A stretch of DNA of 64,000 nucleotides from Saccharomonospora marina XMU15 (GTDB lineage Bacteria; Actinomycetota; Actinomycetes; Mycobacteriales; Pseudonocardiaceae): NCBI RefSeq assembly GCF_000244955.1, contig NZ_CM001439.1, positions 4,076,643-4,140,642 on the forward strand. The letters run 5' to 3'. Of the stretch, positions 42,523-51,491 are shown in pieces. Position 1 is the first letter of the stretch; each line of letters starts with the position of its first letter. The notes beneath the pieces were generated by a model, which was given only the letters and a program-made list of their open reading frames with translations, ran no database searches and was not told where the DNA came from. A program made the translations under genes and the position numbers.

Positions 42523-43641
42523 ATGACGACATTGAGCATTATCAAGGCCGACACCGGCGGTTTCGTCGGACACTCGGCCGTACATCCGGACCTGCTGGCC
42601 ACGGCACAGGAGGCGGTGCGCCGCGCCGTCGGCGACGGGCTGCTGCTGGACGCCCACGTCGCCAGTTGCGGCGACGACGTGTCGCTGATCATGACTCACG
42701 AGCACGGAGCCGACAGCGAGCGAGTGCACAGCTTCGCGTGGGACACCTTCCAGCAGACCACCGAGGTGGCGAAGCGGCTCGGACTCTACGGCGCGGGTCA
42801 GGACCTGCTCAGCGACGCGTTCAGCGGCAACCTCAAGGGCATGGGGCCCGGCTACGCCGAACTGGAGTTCACCGAGCGGCCGAGCGAGCCGGTGATCTGT
42901 TTCCTTGCCGACAAGACCGAACCGGGCGCGTGGAATCTGGCGCTGTACAAGATGTTCGCCGACCCGTTCAACACCGCGGGGCTGGTCATCGACGAGAAGA
43001 TGCACGCGGGTTTTCGCTTCGAGGTCTACGACCTGTTCGAGGAGAAGCGCATCACCTTCGACTGCCCGGAAGAGCTCTACGACATGCTGATGTTCATCGG
43101 CGCGCCCGCGAGGTACGTCGTGCACGCGGTGCAGTCGCGCAACCTCACCGAGCAGGCGGCTGCCACCTCGACGCAGCGGTTGTCGCTGATCGCGGGCAAG
43201 TACGTCGGCAAGGACGACCCGGTGATGATCGTGCGCTGCCAGTCGGGGCTGCCCGCCGTGGGCGAGGTGCTGGAGCCGTTCTCCTTCCCCTACACCGTCG
43301 GTGGCGCCATGCGCGGGTCGCATCACGCACCGCTGCTGCCGGTGAGCATTCCGGACGCACACACCGCACGTTTCGACGGCCCGCCTCGGGTGGTGGCGCT
43401 GGGCTTCCAGGTCACCGACGGCAGGCTCGTGGGCCCGAGGGACATGTTCGCCGACCCGTCGTTCGACTCCGCGCGGCAGCAGGCGAACACGGCCATGGAC
43501 TACCTGCGCAGGCACGGCCCGTTCGAGCCGCACCGGTTGCCGCTGGAGGATCTGGAGTACACCACGATGCGGGCGCTGGAGGCGCGGATCGCGCAGCGGT
43601 GGCAACCGATGCCGGAGGTCGCCACCAGCCTGGCTCGGTGA
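42523..43641 (+). CDS. archaeal-type fructose-1,6-bisphosphate aldolase/phosphatase (FBPase class V)
   Basis: A 372-residue bifunctional gluconeogenic enzyme that condenses triose phosphates and hydrolyses FBP to fructose-6-P in one active site. Metal ligands expected in the family are visible: Asp10 (IKADTGG), His17 (VGHS), Asp51-Asp52 (CGDDVSLIMTH). KTEPGAWNLALYKMFADPFNT and FEEKRITFDCPEE are further hallmarks. Common in archaea and sporadic in bacteria. Weak RBS, and DosR-like boxes upstream suggest induction under oxygen limitation. Confidence 0.93.
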   Translation: MTTLSIIKADTGGFVGHSAVHPDLLATAQEAVRRAVGDGLLLDAHVASCGDDVSLIMTHEHGADSERVHSFAWDTFQQTTEVAKRLGLYGAGQDLLSDAFSGNLKGMGPGYAELEFTERPSEPVICFLADKTEPGAWNLALYKMFADPFNTAGLVIDEKMHAGFRFEVYDLFEEKRITFDCPEELYDMLMFIGAPARYVVHAVQSRNLTEQAAATSTQRLSLIAGKYVGKDDPVMIVRCQSGLPAVGEVLEPFSFPYTVGGAMRGSHHAPLLPVSIPDAHTARFDGPPRVVALGFQVTDGRLVGPRDMFADPSFDSARQQANTAMDYLRRHGPFEPHRLPLEDLEYTTMRALEARIAQRWQPMPEVATSLAR

Positions 43642-43650
43642 CGCGGCTGG

Positions 43651-44328
43651 TCAGAACGTCCTGCGCACCGGCGAGGTGTCCTCGAGGGCCGCCCGCAACT
43701 CGTTGCGGACGTCGACGACACCGGGCAGGCCGGCCGTCAACTCGCCCGCGATGTCCGCCTCGCTGCGGCGCTCGAGCAGCCCGGTCAGCGACACCACGCC
43801 GTCGCGCACGCGCACCGTCACCGTCGCCGGGTCAACCCACATCGCCCTCCGCAGAACCTCTCGCTCCACTGCCCGCTTGATCTCCTCGTCCGGCCGCAGG
43901 AACACACCGAGCACGTCGCGGCGGGCCAGCACGCCCACGAGTGTGCCGGAGCTGTCGATGACGAACAGCCTGCGCAGCCTGCCTTCGGCCAGCCTGCGTG
44001 CGGCCACGGCGAGCGGTTCCTCACGGTGGATCGTGCGCACGTGCCTGGTCATCACCTCACGTGCGGTCGCGCCACGGGCCTTGGTCCAGCGCCGCCAGCG
44101 GCGTAGTTCGGTGAACACCGAGGGCGGATGGGCCGTGCCTCGCTGATCCTCCTTGGCAAGCAGGTCCGCCTCCGACACCACCCCGAGGGGGTGCCTGCCT
44201 TCGTCGACCACGGCGACCGCGCTGATCCGGTGCTCGGCGAGCAGGCTTACGATGTCCTTGAACGGGGTCTGCGCGTCGACCGTGACGACGGGTCGCTTCA
44301 TCACGTCGGCGACGGTTGGTCCACGCAT
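43651..44328 (-). CDS. CBS-pair and BON domain protein
   Basis: A 225-residue protein. CBS1 is at about residues 8-62 (VMKRPVVTVDAQTPFKDIV), CBS2 at about 92-147 (VMTRHVRTIHREEPLAVAARRL), and a C-terminal BON domain at about 155-215 (VRVRDGVVSLTGLLERRSEADIA). CBS pairs bind adenosyl ligands; BON domains bind membranes or proteins. CBS proteins such as Rv2626c are strongly DosR-induced. ATG at 44328 follows GGAGGTGAGAG, and a DosR-like box lies about 80 bp upstream. Confidence 0.92.
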   Translation of the reverse strand: MRGPTVADVMKRPVVTVDAQTPFKDIVSLLAEHRISAVAVVDEGRHPLGVVSEADLLAKEDQRGTAHPPSVFTELRRWRRWTKARGATAREVMTRHVRTIHREEPLAVAARRLAEGRLRRLFVIDSSGTLVGVLARRDVLGVFLRPDEEIKRAVEREVLRRAMWVDPATVTVRVRDGVVSLTGLLERRSEADIAGELTAGLPGVVDVRNELRAALEDTSPVRRTF

Positions 44329-44700
44329 CTCTCACCTCCGCGTGATTTGCCGCCCAACGGTAGGTGCCCGGCAAGCTCACCGGCTGCCTGCCTTGGTCCC
44401 CGGCCGCGCGGGACCTTCGGCAGCGTGGCGGGCGCCGCCGCCTTCGACGACGCGTCCGATATTCCGTGAACCCAAGGCATTACTGTTCGCAGGAAAAGGC
44501 GGGAGCACGTCAATAGCCGCACCGCGTGGTCACCAACTGCGGTAAGTAACCGGCGATGGTGAGCATTTCTCCAGGTAGGTGCATTTGCAGCGGCCCTTCA
44601 GGTGACACACTTGCCGTTGCCGCAGATGTAGGCGATGGTGGCTGTTGGAGATTAATCCTCGTCGACCTGCACGTCGGCGGGGTCGAGGAACGGAGCCGTC
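44329..44700. other. intergenic region between CBS/BON gene and unknown gene
   Basis: About 370 bp with no convincing ORF. GGGACCTTCGGCAG at 44410-44423 matches 12 of 14 positions of the DosR form GGGACCTTCGGCCC. The right part (44470-44650) has lower GC and probably carries the promoter of the gene at 44701. Confidence 0.5.
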
Positions 44701-45522
44701 ATGGAGCCGGTGGACCTTGGCAGAATCGTGCTCTCCAAGGGGGCGAACCCGACGCGCACCTACCGGCTCTGCCTGCAGGAAGCCGTCGCCTGGTTCGCCG
44801 ACGAACCACACTCGGACCGGCCACGCTGCGTCTCGCCGGTGTTGTCGCAGGTGGGTCGCGTTCTCGGGGACCGGCTACCCGACGGCAAGCGGCAGCGACT
44901 GAAGGACTTCGTGCCCGCGCTGGTGAACACCGTGGACGACCGCGACGACGACCGGTCGCGGCTGGCGGTGGACTGGTTGGTGCGCGACTACGCCCCGGCA
45001 TGGCTGCGGCTGGTCCCGCAACTGGAACTCGCCGCGGAGAGTTTGACCCGGCGGCGTCCGGTACTGACGGTCCCTGCCGCGGCGGAGGCCGTGGCGGGCC
45101 CGAGGGAAGCGGTCGGCAACGCGCTCTACACGTTGTACGGCTCGGCCGTCTGGCGCGGACTGCGAGACCAGGGCACCGAACTGCTGCACGCCATCTCGCG
45201 GCGGCTCTCCCGTAACGCAGGTGAGTGCGCCGTGGTGGGCACGACGATGCTGGCGCAGAGCTTCATCCCGGTGTGCGGGAAGATCAGGCTGATGGTCGAG
45301 GCCGCCCTGCTGCTCGCCGCCTGCGCGCACGCCGCCCGCCATCCGGGGCTTTCAACCGAGCAGCTCGCTGCCGCCGCCGTGCACAGGGCCGAGGCGGAGG
45401 TGGAGGACGGGGCGATCGAGCTGTACTCCCGGCTCATCCAGGTCCGTGAGCGCGCGAGCACGAGCTGGCTGGACGACGACCTCGACCGGCTACTGGGCCA
45501 CCGCACCGAGCAGGACGGCTGA
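44701..45522 (+). CDS. hypothetical protein, not recognised
   Basis: A 273-residue soluble, mostly helical protein, rich in Arg, Leu and Ala, without signal peptide. A moderately hydrophobic stretch (RLMVEAALLLAACAHAA, about residues 197-213) could be a buried helix. I do not recognise a family. ATG at 44701 has GAGGAACGGAG upstream. It stands alone between the CBS protein and the MarR/MFS pair. Confidence 0.75.
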   Translation: MEPVDLGRIVLSKGANPTRTYRLCLQEAVAWFADEPHSDRPRCVSPVLSQVGRVLGDRLPDGKRQRLKDFVPALVNTVDDRDDDRSRLAVDWLVRDYAPAWLRLVPQLELAAESLTRRRPVLTVPAAAEAVAGPREAVGNALYTLYGSAVWRGLRDQGTELLHAISRRLSRNAGECAVVGTTMLAQSFIPVCGKIRLMVEAALLLAACAHAARHPGLSTEQLAAAAVHRAEAEVEDGAIELYSRLIQVRERASTSWLDDDLDRLLGHRTEQDG

Positions 45523-45548
45523 CCCGTCCGCCCCACGGTGGCAGCGCT

Positions 45549-45929
45549 TCACGTGTCGGCGCCCAGCAGCTGCTCCAGGATCGCCTGCTGGGTGCGGCGC
45601 GCCTGCTCATGCCGGTCGCGGCCTGCCCGGGTGATCTCGACGAACACTCCCCGCCTGTCGGACTCGCACAGCGCCCGCTTGACCAGTCCCGCACGCTCCA
45701 ACCGGCCGACCGTTCTGGACAGCGCGCTCTGACTCAGATACATCGCCGACGCGAGATCCTGCATGCGGCATGAGTCACACCCCTGCTCGACGAGCCGGTC
45801 GAGGGTTTCGAACTCGTTCATGCTCACGCCGTGCGCCTCGTGCAACTCGCGGTCGAGGCGGCACGCGATCTCGTTGTAGCTGGTCACCAACGACCGCCAC
45901 TTCTCGGCCAGGTGAGCCCGCGACGACAT
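45549..45929 (-). CDS. MarR-family transcriptional regulator
   Basis: A 126-residue winged-helix repressor. The recognition region reads MQDLASAMYLSQSALSRTVGRLERAGLVKR, followed by the wing CESDRRGVFVEIT. A Cys-x3-Cys (GCDSCRMQ) before the recognition helices could make it redox-sensitive (inference). ATG at 45929 is preceded by TAGGCT, suggesting a leaderless message. It is divergent from an MFS exporter, its likely target, across an AT-rich interval. Confidence 0.88.
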   Translation of the reverse strand: MSSRAHLAEKWRSLVTSYNEIACRLDRELHEAHGVSMNEFETLDRLVEQGCDSCRMQDLASAMYLSQSALSRTVGRLERAGLVKRALCESDRRGVFVEITRAGRDRHEQARRTQQAILEQLLGADT

Positions 45930-46029
45930 GCGGGGCAGCCTAGCATGCGCGCACACAATATGCACACGAATTTTTTGCCAAGTCATATTATGCTTGCGCA
46001 TTAGTTGTCCGTGCACGTAGTTTCCCGCC
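45930..46029. promoter_or_regulatory. AT-rich divergent promoter region of marR and MFS exporter
   Basis: A 100-bp interval, unusually AT-rich for this genome, with AATATG (45957-45962) and CATATT (45984-45989) as inverted arms and ATGCGCGCA/TTGCGCAT-like elements on either side. Probably holds both promoters and the MarR operator. Confidence 0.45.
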
Positions 46030-47463
46030 GTGACCATCACCGAAACCTCCGCCACCCCACCGGTCGGCGCCGTACCCGGAGCCGCACCCGCCACGCACTG
46101 GACCCCTCGACTGTGGGGGGTGCTGGCCGTGCTCTGCCTCGTGCTGTTCCTCGACGCCCTCGACGTGTCGATGGTGGGTGTGGCGCTGCCCTCGATCGGC
46201 GCGGAACTGGGCATGTCCACCGCCGCGCTGCAATGGATCGTCAACGGCTACGTGCTCGGCTACGGCGGCCTGCTGCTGCTCGGCGGACGCACTGCCGACC
46301 TGCTCGGCCGCCGCAGGGTGTTCCTCATCGCGCTGGCGGTGTTCGCCGTGGCATCCCTGATCGGCGGCCTGGTAGACAGCGGAGTCCTGCTGATCGTCAC
46401 CCGGTTCGTCAAGGGCCTCGCGGCCGCGTTCACCGCTCCCACGGCGATGTCCATCCTGACCACCACGTTCGCGCAGGGACCCGCGCGCAACCGGGCGTTG
46501 TCGATCTTCACCGTCTTCGGCGCCAGCGGCTACTCCTCCGGCCTGATCCTCGGCGGGCTGCTCACCAGCGCGGGCTGGCGCTGGACGTTCGTGACCCCCG
46601 TGCCGCTCGCCCTGCTGGCGCTGGTGGCGGGGTACGTGCTGATCCCCAAGGACCGGCCCGGCGAGGGCGGGCACGACGTCCTCGGCGCGGCCACGCTCAC
46701 CAGCGGCATGCTGCTGGCCGTCTACACCGTCGTCGCCGCACCCGAGCGCGGCTGGCTGCACCCGCTCACGCTCGGCTCCGCGGTGTTGGCCGCCGGACTG
46801 CTGGTGGCGTTCGTGGTCACCGAGAACCGGGTCTCACACCCGCTGATCCGCATGGGCATCCTGCGGATCGGCGCCGTCGTGCGGGCCAACCTGAGCCTGG
46901 TCGCGCTGTTCGGTTCCTACCTGAGCTTCCAGTTCATGATGACGATCTACCTGCAGGACGTGCTCGGTTGGTCCCCACTGCGGATGGCGCTCGCGCTGCT
47001 GCCCGCGGGCCTTCTGGTGGCCGCCGGTTCCCCTTTCATGGGCGGGCTGATCGACCGGTTCGGCACCTCACGGCTCATCCTGACCTCGATGCTGTCGCTG
47101 AGCGTGGGCTACCTGTGGTTCCTCGCCACGGCGGGCAACGCGCCGCACTACGCGATCACCGTGTTGCCGACCATGCTGCTGCTCGGCGGCGGCTTCGCGT
47201 TCGGGTTCAGCTCGATCATGGCGCAGGCCACCGACGGCATCGACGACTCCGAACAGGGACTCGCCTCCGGCCTGGTGCAGACCTCCGGCCAGGTAGGGGC
47301 CGCGCTGGTACTGGCCGTGGTGACCGCGCTGCTCGGCGGCGAACACGGCGCCGTCAGCGACTTCGGGCAGTTTCGGCCAGGAGTAGACTTCGTCACCGCG
47401 GTCGGGGTCGCCGGGCTGCTGCTCAACGTGGTGGCGCTGTTTCGCCGCCCGGCGCGGCGTTGA
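46030..47463 (+). CDS. MFS drug exporter (DHA2/QacA-like)
   Basis: A 477-residue polytopic membrane protein with about 14 hydrophobic helices. Motif A appears as GGRTADLLGRRRVF, and LDALDVSMVGVALPSIGAELGMS in outline is the typical first helix of DHA2 proton-antiporters. GTG start at 46030. It is divergent from marR, which suggests induction by a toxic substrate. Confidence 0.9.
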   Translation: MTITETSATPPVGAVPGAAPATHWTPRLWGVLAVLCLVLFLDALDVSMVGVALPSIGAELGMSTAALQWIVNGYVLGYGGLLLLGGRTADLLGRRRVFLIALAVFAVASLIGGLVDSGVLLIVTRFVKGLAAAFTAPTAMSILTTTFAQGPARNRALSIFTVFGASGYSSGLILGGLLTSAGWRWTFVTPVPLALLALVAGYVLIPKDRPGEGGHDVLGAATLTSGMLLAVYTVVAAPERGWLHPLTLGSAVLAAGLLVAFVVTENRVSHPLIRMGILRIGAVVRANLSLVALFGSYLSFQFMMTIYLQDVLGWSPLRMALALLPAGLLVAAGSPFMGGLIDRFGTSRLILTSMLSLSVGYLWFLATAGNAPHYAITVLPTMLLLGGGFAFGFSSIMAQATDGIDDSEQGLASGLVQTSGQVGAALVLAVVTALLGGEHGAVSDFGQFRPGVDFVTAVGVAGLLLNVVALFRRPARR

Positions 47464-47465
47464 GC

Positions 47466-47507
47466 GTGTGCCGGGACAATGGAACGAACACCACGGTCCC
47501 GGCACAC
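47466..47507. terminator. intrinsic terminator after the MFS gene
   Basis: A perfect 12-bp stem GTGTGCCGGGAC with its complement and an 18-nt loop begins 2 bp after the MFS stop codon. It ends 15 bp before the next gene. Confidence 0.75.
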
Positions 47508-47522
47508 CGACTGGAGAACCGA

Positions 47523-48371
47523 TTGTCCCGGCAGCACAGCGCCACATCGGACGGCGACGACCTGGAGGAGGAGTTGGAAGCGGACCTGCGGGCGGACTGC
47601 GCGAACTGCTTCGGACTGTGTTGCGTGGCGCTGCCCTTCGCCGCGGGCGCCGATTTCGCCGTCGACAAACCCGCGGGCAGCGCCTGCCACAACCTGGCCG
47701 CCGATTTCCGCTGCGGGATTCACTCCCGGTTGCGTGCCGAAGGCTATCCCGGCTGCGTGGCCTTCGACTGCTTCGGCGCGGGGCAGAAAGTGTCGAAACT
47801 GACCTTCGGCGGGCAGGACTGGCGCGGCGACTCCGCCCGCGCGAGGCGGATGTTCGACACCTTCACCGTCATGCGGCAACTACACGAGGTGCTGCGCTAC
47901 CTCACCGAAGCGCTGCGCCTGCCCGCCGCCCGGCCGATCCACGACGAGCTTCGCCGCGCCAGAGCCGAACTGTGGCGAGCCACCCTCGGCGATGTCGAGG
48001 AGTTGCTGGCACTGGATGTCGCCGCACTGCGCGAGCGGGCCAACACGCTGCTGCTACGCGCCAGCGAGTTGGCCCGCTGTGTTGTACCCGGCCGAAAACC
48101 CGACCACAGGGGCGCCGACCTCACCGGCGCCCGGCTGCGGGGCGCGCGGCTGGCAGGCGCGAGCCTGCGCGGAGCCAGCCTGCTGGCCGCCGACCTCACC
48201 GACGCGGACCTGCGCGTCGCCGACTTCACCGGCGCGGACCTGCGGGGCGCCGACCTCAGTGGGGCCGACCTGGAGGGGTCGCTGTTCCTGACACAACCCC
48301 AGCTACAGGCTGCCAACGGAAACGAGGCCACGCGGCTGCCGACGGGCACGCCTCGCCCTTCGCACTGGTAG
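47523..48371 (+). CDS. pentapeptide-repeat protein with N-terminal Cys cluster
   Basis: A 282-residue protein. Residues about 20-85 carry CANCFGLCC, CHNL, FRCGIH and CVAFDCFG, a Cys-rich module like YkgJ-type Fe-S/Zn proteins. A helical middle follows. Residues about 200-262 are pentapeptide repeats of the A(D/N)LxG type (GADLTGARLRGARLAGASL), about 12 copies. The start is TTG at 47523, chosen because GGAGAACCGA precedes it and the frame has no suitable ATG/GTG nearby. Function unknown; such repeats can mimic DNA. Confidence 0.8.
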   Translation: MSRQHSATSDGDDLEEELEADLRADCANCFGLCCVALPFAAGADFAVDKPAGSACHNLAADFRCGIHSRLRAEGYPGCVAFDCFGAGQKVSKLTFGGQDWRGDSARARRMFDTFTVMRQLHEVLRYLTEALRLPAARPIHDELRRARAELWRATLGDVEELLALDVAALRERANTLLLRASELARCVVPGRKPDHRGADLTGARLRGARLAGASLRGASLLAADLTDADLRVADFTGADLRGADLSGADLEGSLFLTQPQLQAANGNEATRLPTGTPRPSHW

Positions 48372-48383
48372 CGTCCCGCGGGC

Positions 48384-48578
48384 TCAGTTCTCCCGGTTCG
48401 GCATGATCAGCCACAGCGCCAGGTAAACCAGGAACTGCGGCCCAGGAAGCAGGCACGACACCAGGAACAGCAGTCGCATGTTCCTCGGCTTCCAGCCGAC
48501 CCGCTCGGCGAGGCCCGCACACACCCCCGCGATCACCCGGTTGTTCCTCGGCCTGCTCAACGTCGTCGTGGTAGTCAT
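48384..48578 (-). CDS. PspC-domain membrane protein
   Basis: A 64-residue PspC protein: LSRPRNNRVIAGVCAGLAE followed by WKPRNMRLLF and a membrane helix ending LALWLIMP. These features define the family. The ATG at 48578 has GGAGAC upstream. PspC proteins sense envelope stress. It converges with the pentapeptide gene. Confidence 0.9.
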   Translation of the reverse strand: MTTTTTLSRPRNNRVIAGVCAGLAERVGWKPRNMRLLFLVSCLLPGPQFLVYLALWLIMPNREN

Positions 48579-49392
48579 GTCTCCACCATGCGCCGAAAGG
48601 CAACAGCGCCGCATCGGTGAGAACCCGGAGATGTCAACCAGGTCGGTGTCCGGTCGGCGCGGGGAGCGCGACGACTCATTCGCCGACGGCGCCGAGACCA
48701 TCCTGCGCTGGCGGAACAACCCACCGGAGGGCACATCGAACTCGGCATCGACGAGGTCAACCTCGCTCGTCAGCCTGCTCGGCGAACACGGCGCCACCTG
48801 GAGCGCTGGGTGCCTGGCCCCCAGTTGCGCATCGCCTGCGCTCGACGGCCCGCTCGTCGAACACGCACTGCGGCCGGTGGTCCTACGGGCATCGCCGCCC
48901 ACGGCCGATCCGTTCTCATCGGCACTCCCTCGGGCGTGACGCTCGCCCGTGAGGGAGCGCACACCAGTCGATCAAGACCCCTCGACCGGGCTGGAACAGC
49001 CCGGCTGCCTCGCCTACGAACCCGCCTTCGCCCAGGACGCCAAGTGGACCGTGCTCGCCGCCCTCGCGCAGCTGGGCAAGCCGGGAAGGCGACTCGGCCT
49101 ACCCGCGCCTGTACACGCGACCGGTTGACCAGGCACTCACCGACCTGCCCGCCGATCCCACCCCACGTGATCGCCGGCAGCAGCCTGCAGGCGGTGGAGT
49201 CGCGAGCGGCGGCAAAACGGTGAATCTCCATGGCGCATACCGCCGAAGGACCACTACGGCCGATCGTGACGCGCGGGATCGTCGCAGCTCGTCGATCGGT
49301 CAGGGACCAGACTCGGGGCAGCCGAGGTCGTCCGAACCAGCGGGCCGGTCGACGCGCCGTCACGCCGGTCCGGGCGAGGAAGAGTCCGGTGC
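48579..49392. other. 814-bp interval with no intact gene, probable remnant
   Basis: No ORF here has a ribosome site and a plausible composition throughout. A 59-codon stretch at 48949-49128 (GTG start; contains PGCLAYEPAFAQDAKWTVL) reads like genuine coding sequence that is cut short. Segments in other frames upstream look similar. A decayed gene with several frameshifts is the best explanation, but I could not identify the parent family. Confidence 0.4.
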
Positions 49393-51228
49393 TCAGCCGT
49401 GGCAGCAGCCGGTGCTGAGGTACCTCGCGAGACCGCTCGACGCGGCCGCCGCGGAGGCGGTCCGGACCCGCTTGTGGGTCGCCGCGTCGTAGACGACCTC
49501 GCCGCCGACCACGGTCATGTCGATCGGCAGGTTCACGATCTCCTCCGCGGGCGTCCGGAGCAGGTTCCCCCCGACCACGACGAGGTCGGCCACCCTGCCC
49601 CGGGTGAGGCTGCCCTTCCAGTCCTCGGCGTGGTCCTGCCAGGCCCCGGCCGTGGTGTAGGTGGCCAGCGCCTGCCTGAGGCCGATGATCTCCTCGGCAC
49701 CGAACACCTCGCCGGTCGCCAGGCTCCTGCGCGTCAGCATGGCCGTCAGGCCCTCACAGAAGTTCGGCATTCCCACGACCGGGGAGTCCGAGGCGCTGGC
49801 GACGGAGACGCCGCTGCTCAGAGCCGTGCGGTACGGCCACTGGTAGTTCGTGCGTTCCCTGCCCAGCACGTCGACCAGCTGGTGTGAGAGGGACCGTTTG
49901 ATCTGCGGGTTGAAACTGGCCGCGAACCCGAGGCGGGCCATCCGCCGCAGATCGGCCGGGCTGGTCAGGTCCCCGTGGATGACATAGTGGCGCAGCCCCG
50001 CGCCGCCGAAGCGTTCGACCGCCGCCGCATAGGCGTCGATAACCGCGTGGATCGTCCGGTCGCCGGTCGCGTGCGCGCCTACCTGAAAGCCCAGCTCGTG
50101 CGCCGTCATGACCCAGTCCCCAAGGATCGACAGCTGTTCCTCCACCGAGTTGCCCGGCAGCGTGAGCCCCCCGTGCCCGCCGCCGACGTACGGCTCGCAG
50201 ACCCATGCCGTCCGCGCCTGGGTGGGTACACCGTCGGCGAAGATCTTCACCTGACTCACGTTCAGCCACCGGGGATCGGTGCGCAGCCCGCGTGCGGCAA
50301 GCAACGTCTGCCGCAGATCGCCTGCGCGAGAGGCGGCGATCATGATCGTGCACCGCTGCCGGATGTCGCCCGATTCCAGCATCTCCTGGTAGCGCTGGAC
50401 CGAGCCCAGCTCGATGCCGGCGTCGGTGACCGAGGTGATGCCGTGCTGGTGCATGATGTCCACCGCCATCCGCAGCCCCTGGCGCTTCTCCTCTTCGGTG
50501 AAGTCGGGCATGACCGCGTTGACGAGGCCGGCGGCACCCTCCAGCAGCAGGCCGGTCGGTTCGCCGTCGGCGTCCTTGACGATCTCGCCACCGAGCGGTG
50601 GCTGGGTGTCGCGGGTGATTCCCGCGAGTTCGAGCGCCTTCGAGTTGACCCACAACGCGTGCCCGGACCATTCCCGCAGGGCGGCCGGGTTGTCCGCAGA
50701 CACCGCGTCGATGTCGTGCCGCGTTGGATACCGGCCCTCGGCGAGGTAACCCTGGTCCCAGCCGAAACCCCGGATCCACACCCCTGGGCCCTTGTCGCGA
50801 GCGGCCTCTGCGACGAGGTCACGGATCTCGGCGATCGAGCCGACGGCGCCTCTGCTGAGGTCCAGTGTCAGCGGAGGCTGGCCCGTGCCGAGGCTCAGCG
50901 GATGGAAGTGCCCGTCGTTGACACCGGGCATGACCGTGCGGCCCCGGAGGTTGACCACCTCCGTGCGCGAGCCCACCAGGCGCCGCAACTCGCGGGTGCG
51001 CCCCACAGCCTGGACCACGCCGTCCTTGACGGCGATGGCCGCTGCGGGCACGAACGCGCCGTGCAGGGTCAGCACGCTGCCGTTGTACAGCAGCAGGTCG
51101 GCCTTGGCGTGCCCGATGCCGGGGCGGGCCGCCGCCTCCGCCGTACCACCGAGCGCGCCGAGCGCGACTCCCGCTCCGATGCCCTGCAGGAACCGGCGGC
51201 GCCGGACGTTCTTCGGTCGTGCGGTCAT
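49393..51228 (-). CDS. amidohydrolase (YtcJ-like), Tat-exported
   Basis: A 611-residue metal-dependent hydrolase. It begins with a twin-arginine signal (RRRRFLQGIGAGVALGALGG). The amidohydrolase barrel shows the metal motif DGHFHPLSLG near residue 107, later VGAHATGDRTIH and HGDLTS, then SDSPVVGMP. YtcJ-type enzymes hydrolyse exocyclic amides or N-acyl groups. ATG at 51228 after GGGAGGTCACG; the longer frame is rejected. It is divergent from the moaF-led operon and may release its substrate outside the cell (inference). Confidence 0.87.
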   Translation of the reverse strand: MTARPKNVRRRRFLQGIGAGVALGALGGTAEAAARPGIGHAKADLLLYNGSVLTLHGAFVPAAAIAVKDGVVQAVGRTRELRRLVGSRTEVVNLRGRTVMPGVNDGHFHPLSLGTGQPPLTLDLSRGAVGSIAEIRDLVAEAARDKGPGVWIRGFGWDQGYLAEGRYPTRHDIDAVSADNPAALREWSGHALWVNSKALELAGITRDTQPPLGGEIVKDADGEPTGLLLEGAAGLVNAVMPDFTEEEKRQGLRMAVDIMHQHGITSVTDAGIELGSVQRYQEMLESGDIRQRCTIMIAASRAGDLRQTLLAARGLRTDPRWLNVSQVKIFADGVPTQARTAWVCEPYVGGGHGGLTLPGNSVEEQLSILGDWVMTAHELGFQVGAHATGDRTIHAVIDAYAAAVERFGGAGLRHYVIHGDLTSPADLRRMARLGFAASFNPQIKRSLSHQLVDVLGRERTNYQWPYRTALSSGVSVASASDSPVVGMPNFCEGLTAMLTRRSLATGEVFGAEEIIGLRQALATYTTAGAWQDHAEDWKGSLTRGRVADLVVVGGNLLRTPAEEIVNLPIDMTVVGGEVVYDAATHKRVRTASAAAASSGLARYLSTGCCHG

Positions 51229-51491
51229 CGTGACCTCCCGTGCCACGTTGGCCCCGCGCCGTGGCGAGGGCATCACTGTGAATGGCGGGAATCTTGGGAC
51301 CGGGCGGGCCGCACCGTCTTGCATCGGCCTGCGGCGGGCTTGTCGCTGAGTGCACGCCAGGTCACCGGTGCGCCACCCTGCCGCGCACGGGAGCACCGCC
51401 ATAGACAAGCCCCGTGCACTCATGTGCTAGGCGCCCCCCGCGGCGGTCCCTACCGTGCACGGAATCCGATCCACCGGCGACGAGGAGTGTC

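Noticed and set aside
46005-47520. One 788-codon ORF covering the MFS and pentapeptide regions
   Set aside because: The first 500 codons are the +1 shadow of the MFS gene; only the part from TTG 47523 is coding.
51414-51491. Longer N-terminus for the MoaF-like gene
   Set aside because: The added residues come before a good RBS at GAGGAGTG and have no homology; the start at 51492 is preferred.
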